DNA of 7,026 nt, taken from NCBI GenBank assembly GCA_947594095.1, contig CANQEA010000069.1:1-7026 (forward strand), written 5' to 3'. Below the pieces are notes generated by a model. That model made no database searches and was not told the DNA's origin. It saw nothing but the letters and a program-made list of their open reading frames with translations. A program made the translations under genes and the position numbers. Of the stretch, positions 4,694 through 7,026 are shown piece after piece. Within the stretch, counting starts at the first letter, position 1; each line of letters starts with the position of its first letter. The stretch comes from an uncultured Clostridia bacterium (GTDB lineage: Bacteria; Bacillota_A; Clostridia; TANB77; CAG-508).

Positions 4694-6532
4694 ATGTGTG
4701 GAATTGTAGGTTATATAGGAAATAAAAAAGCAAGTCCTATTTTAATTAATGGACTTTTAAGACTTGAATATAGAGGATATGATTCAGCTGGGATATCAAC
4801 CATTGAAAAATCAGGAATATCTGTTATGAAAGATAAAGGAAGAGTTAAAAATTTATATAATATTAAAGGTATAGATGACTTAGAAGGAACAATTGGAATT
4901 GCTCATACAAGGTGGGCTACACATGGAAAACCATCTAAAGAGAATTCTCATCCTCATATGGATAATTCAAAAACATTTAGTGTTGTACATAACGGTATTA
5001 TTGAAAACTATAATGAATTAAGAAAATTTTTAACTGATAAAGGATATAAATTTTATTCACAAACAGATACAGAGGTTATACCAAACTTAATTCATTATTA
5101 TTATAATGAAGATAATAAAAAAGATGAACACAAAATGTTAAGAGCAGTTAAAAATGCTTGTGAAGATTTAAAGGGGAGTTTTGCAATTGAAGTAATTAGC
5201 AAAGAAAATCCAGACAACATGATAGTTGTAAGAAAAGATAGCCCACTAGTTATTGGAAAAGGAGAAGATGAAATTTATATTTCTTCTGATATTCCAGCAA
5301 TCCTTTCATTTACAAAGGACTTTTACTTTTTAAATGATTTTGAATTTGTTTTGCTTTCAAGAGGAGAAGCAGAATTTTATGATAAAAATTTAAATCCAAT
5401 AAAAAAAGAAGCGAAAACGATAGAATGGAGTGCTGCAAGTAGTGAAAAAGATGGATATGAAGATTACATGTTAAAAGAAATTTATGAACAACCATCTGCC
5501 ATCAGACAAACAATAGGTGCTAAATTACCAGAAGAATCAAAATGTGAATTTGAAGAATTAAACTTTAAAAAAGAATATTTAGAAAGTTTAAATAAAATAT
5601 ATATTGTAGCTTGTGGAACTGCTATGCATGCAGGTTTGGTCGCAAGACATGCAATTGAAAAATTGTGTAAAATATCAACAGAAGTAGATATTGCATCAGA
5701 ATTTAGGTATCGTGATCCATTAATTGATTCAAAAACATTATGTATTTTTATTTCACAATCAGGGGAAACAGCAGATACGATTGCAGCTTTAAAGTTATCT
5801 AAAGAAAAAGGAGCAAAAACACTTGCAATTACAAACGTTATTGGAAGTTCAATTACAAGAGAAGCAGATTATTCAATCTATACTCATGCAGGACCAGAGA
5901 TTGCTGTTGCATCTACTAAAGCATATACTTCTCAAGTAGTATTATTGGTTGTCCTTGCAATTTATTTTGCAGAAATTTTAGAATTACAAGACACAAATCT
6001 TGAGACATTAAAGAAAGAAATATTGGAACTTCCTAAAAAAATAGAAGAAACCTTAAAACTTTCTGGAAAGATAAAAAAATTTGCAAAAACAATTTATCAA
6101 GAAAAAGACATGTTTTTCTTAGGAAGAGGAATAGATGAAACAGTTGCAAAAGAAGGATCTTTAAAATTAAAAGAAATATCATATATACATTCTGAAAGTT
6201 ATCCGGCAGGAGAACTAAAACATGGGCCAATCGCTTTAATTGAATCAGGAGTAACTGTAATTAGTATAATAACAGATCCAAAACTTGTTGAGAAAACTGT
6301 AAGTAATATTCAAGAAGTAATAACAAGAGGTGCAAAAACATTAGTTGTAACAAATCAAAATGTAGATACAACGATGTTTAATGAAACTATTATTATACCA
6401 GAAACAGAAAGCCTATTGTCACCAATATTATCAATTGTACCTTTACAATTATTATCTTATTACATTTCAAAAGAAAAAGGTTTAGACGTTGATAAACCAA
6501 GAAATTTAGCAAAATCAGTCACAGTTGAATAA
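4694..6532 (+). CDS. glmS: Glutamine--fructose-6-phosphate aminotransferase (isomerizing)
   Basis: The enzyme makes glucosamine-6-phosphate from fructose-6-phosphate and glutamine, the first step to UDP-GlcNAc for peptidoglycan. At 612 residues it is the usual full length. The N-terminal class II glutaminase domain starts MCGIVGYIG, with Cys2 becoming the N-terminal nucleophile. It also shows EYRGYDSAG, HTRWATHG (71-78), HNGIIENY (99-106) and SQTDTE (122-127). Two SIS domains bind the sugar phosphate: the first about 295-425, with SQSGETADT (354-362) and STKAYTSQ (407-414); the second about 465-600, with GRGID, EGSLKLKEISYIH and ELKHGP (His510). The C terminus KPRNLAKSVTVE is canonical, with Lys607 matching the lysine that binds the substrate. 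AAGGAGG at 4679-4685 lies 8 nt before the ATG. Expression is controlled by the ribozyme upstream. No convincing terminator follows, so readthrough into the next gene is possible. Confidence 0.99.
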   Translation: MCGIVGYIGNKKASPILINGLLRLEYRGYDSAGISTIEKSGISVMKDKGRVKNLYNIKGIDDLEGTIGIAHTRWATHGKPSKENSHPHMDNSKTFSVVHNGIIENYNELRKFLTDKGYKFYSQTDTEVIPNLIHYYYNEDNKKDEHKMLRAVKNACEDLKGSFAIEVISKENPDNMIVVRKDSPLVIGKGEDEIYISSDIPAILSFTKDFYFLNDFEFVLLSRGEAEFYDKNLNPIKKEAKTIEWSAASSEKDGYEDYMLKEIYEQPSAIRQTIGAKLPEESKCEFEELNFKKEYLESLNKIYIVACGTAMHAGLVARHAIEKLCKISTEVDIASEFRYRDPLIDSKTLCIFISQSGETADTIAALKLSKEKGAKTLAITNVIGSSITREADYSIYTHAGPEIAVASTKAYTSQVVLLVVLAIYFAEILELQDTNLETLKKEILELPKKIEETLKLSGKIKKFAKTIYQEKDMFFLGRGIDETVAKEGSLKLKEISYIHSESYPAGELKHGPIALIESGVTVISIITDPKLVEKTVSNIQEVITRGAKTLVVTNQNVDTTMFNETIIIPETESLLSPILSIVPLQLLSYYISKEKGLDVDKPRNLAKSVTVE

Positions 6533-6538
6533 TAATAC

Positions 6539-6567
6539 TTGCATTTTATGTAATTTTGTGCTAAAAT
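6539..6567 (+). promoter_or_regulatory. Promoter of the 93-residue hypothetical gene
   Basis: TTGCAT (6539-6544) and TAAAAT (6562-6567) are separated by 17 bp, with a TGC extended -10 just before the -10 hexamer. It starts 7 bp after the glmS stop. A 9-bp inverted repeat, CTTGCATTT (6538-6546) and AAATGTAAG (6570-6578), with one mismatch that is G-U in RNA, brackets the promoter. It could be an operator or a weak terminator-like fold for glmS (only TTTT follows it). Confidence 0.6.
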
Positions 6568-6599
6568 ATAAATGTAAGTTTTAATAAGAGAGGTGAAAA

Positions 6600-6620
6600 C
6601 TTAAAGTTAAGTACTTTAAG
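6600..6620 (+). repeat. Perfect 8-bp inverted repeat in the leader of the 93-residue gene
   Basis: CTTAAAGT (6600-6607) and ACTTTAAG (6613-6620) are exact reverse complements around a 5-nt loop. The hairpin sits between a good ribosome-binding sequence, AGAGGTG (6589-6595), and the ATG at 6629. That site is otherwise 33 nt away. Folding would remove 21 nt and leave about 12 nt of effective spacing. It may act as a translation-bridging hairpin. Confidence 0.6.
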
Positions 6621-6628
6621 AAAAGGTC

Positions 6629-6910
6629 ATGAGTGTAAAAGAAAGAAAAAAAGAAAAAAGTGTATGGTCATTGCTTTTTGGATTTAGTGAAGATTTTGAT
6701 AAAACTCAAAATGTATTAAGTGATGAATCATATAACAAAGAATTAAAAAAAGCTTTAGCCAATATAGAAAAAATGGAAAAAAGGTTTGAGGTCCCAGACA
6801 TAAAGAAAGAAAAGATGAAAGCAACAAAACAGAAAAACATTGTGGCAAAGCCTTTAAATAAAGCTAGAGAAGAAAAAAGTTCACATGAGCAAGAAAGAGA
6901 AAGAGAATAA
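6629..6910 (+). CDS. Small, highly charged hypothetical protein (93 residues)
   Basis: I do not recognise this protein. It is rich in Lys and Glu throughout: a basic start (VKERKKEKS), one short hydrophobic patch VWSLLFGF (about 12-19), a helical central part with Leu/Ile spacing suggestive of a short coiled coil (about 36-53), then a Lys-rich, probably disordered stretch and an acidic/basic tail EQERERE. There is no signal peptide or membrane span. It is likely real because it has its own promoter (6539-6567), a strong terminator just downstream (6915-6948), and codon use like its neighbours. An in-frame TAA at 6617-6619 rules out a longer N terminus. The only near ribosome site, AAAAGG (6621-6626), is too close (2 nt), so initiation may depend on the upstream AGAGGTG. 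It could be an adaptor or a nucleic-acid- or membrane-associated protein, but nothing in the sequence decides this. Confidence 0.7.
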   Translation: MSVKERKKEKSVWSLLFGFSEDFDKTQNVLSDESYNKELKKALANIEKMEKRFEVPDIKKEKMKATKQKNIVAKPLNKAREEKSSHEQERERE

Positions 6911-6914
6911 AAAT

Positions 6915-6948
6915 AAAAGATGCTATTATTCAAAATAGCATTTTTTTT
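6915..6948 (+). terminator. Rho-independent terminator after the 93-residue gene
   Basis: ATGCTATT (6920-6927) pairs perfectly with AATAGCAT (6934-6941) around a 6-nt loop. A/G residues upstream can extend the stem into the T-run (6941-6948, eight T). It starts 4 bp after the stop codon. Confidence 0.9.
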
Positions 6949-6990
6949 GTCTCGGTTCAAAAAATTAATGCAACAAAATATGTAAAAAAA

Positions 6991-7026
6991 TAGACACATA
7001 TAAAAACTTAATATATAATGTTAAGT
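6991..7026 (+). promoter_or_regulatory. Promoter with operator-like inverted repeat at the right edge
   Basis: TAGACA (6991-6996) and a consensus TATAAT (7014-7019) are 17 bp apart. The -10 is bracketed by the perfect inverted repeat ACTTAA (7006-7011)/TTAAGT (7021-7026), a plausible repressor site. The gene it would serve lies beyond the window, and the repeat may extend past the edge. Confidence 0.45.

Noticed and set aside
5310..5495. Minus-strand open frame inside glmS
   Set aside because: Leu/His-rich antisense shadow of conserved glmS codons.
6033..6230. Second minus-strand open frame inside glmS
   Set aside because: Leu/Phe-rich antisense shadow of the second SIS domain; no independent signals.
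6706..6999. Minus-strand open frame of 97 codons opposite the hypothetical gene
   Set aside because: Phe/Ser/Cys-rich reading of a Lys/Glu-rich gene and its terminator; the plus-strand gene has a promoter and terminator in the right places.

Overview
The window is low-GC (about 30% by eye, not counted) with short intergenic regions, AAGGAGG-type ribosome binding sites and TTGNNN-17-TATAAT-like promoters. A glmS ribozyme upstream of glmS, a yaaL-bofA pair and a WalR-like regulator together point to a Firmicute, most likely a member of the Clostridia. No tRNA, rRNA, CRISPR array, IS element or attachment site was recognised.

Layout. Positions 1-459 (+) hold the 3' end of an OmpR/PhoB-family response regulator closest in look to WalR. 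A strong bidirectional terminator (465-499) separates it from a convergent gene at 504-2822 (-). That gene encodes a 772-residue membrane-anchored VirD4/TraG/TraD-like ATPase, a conjugation coupling-protein relative, with no other transfer gene in view. Reading away from it is a small sporulation-linked pair: a YaaL/DUF2508-family protein (2988-3287, +) and bofA (3350-3611, +). bofA carries a one-base frameshift at a 12-bp perfect palindrome. Its restored 3' end overlaps by 12 bp the 3' end of mtnN (3600-4298, -), the MTA/SAH nucleosidase gene.

mtnN and glmS (4694-6532, +) are divergent from a shared 395-bp region. This region holds back-to-back promoters, a long hairpin in the mtnN leader, and a complete-looking glmS ribozyme (about 4510-4645) that should shut down glmS expression when glucosamine-6-phosphate is abundant. 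Downstream, a separate promoter drives a 93-residue, highly charged protein of unknown function (6629-6910), closed by a clear terminator. A promoter with an operator-like inverted repeat starts at the right edge.

Most of the window is core metabolism and regulation: cell-wall amino sugar synthesis, methylthioadenosine recycling and a two-component regulator. The T4CP-like ATPase is the one accessory-looking gene. I see no complete novel system. The best leads are the isolated multi-membrane-segment coupling-protein relative, the broken bofA, and several RNA or DNA hairpins near translation and transcription starts.
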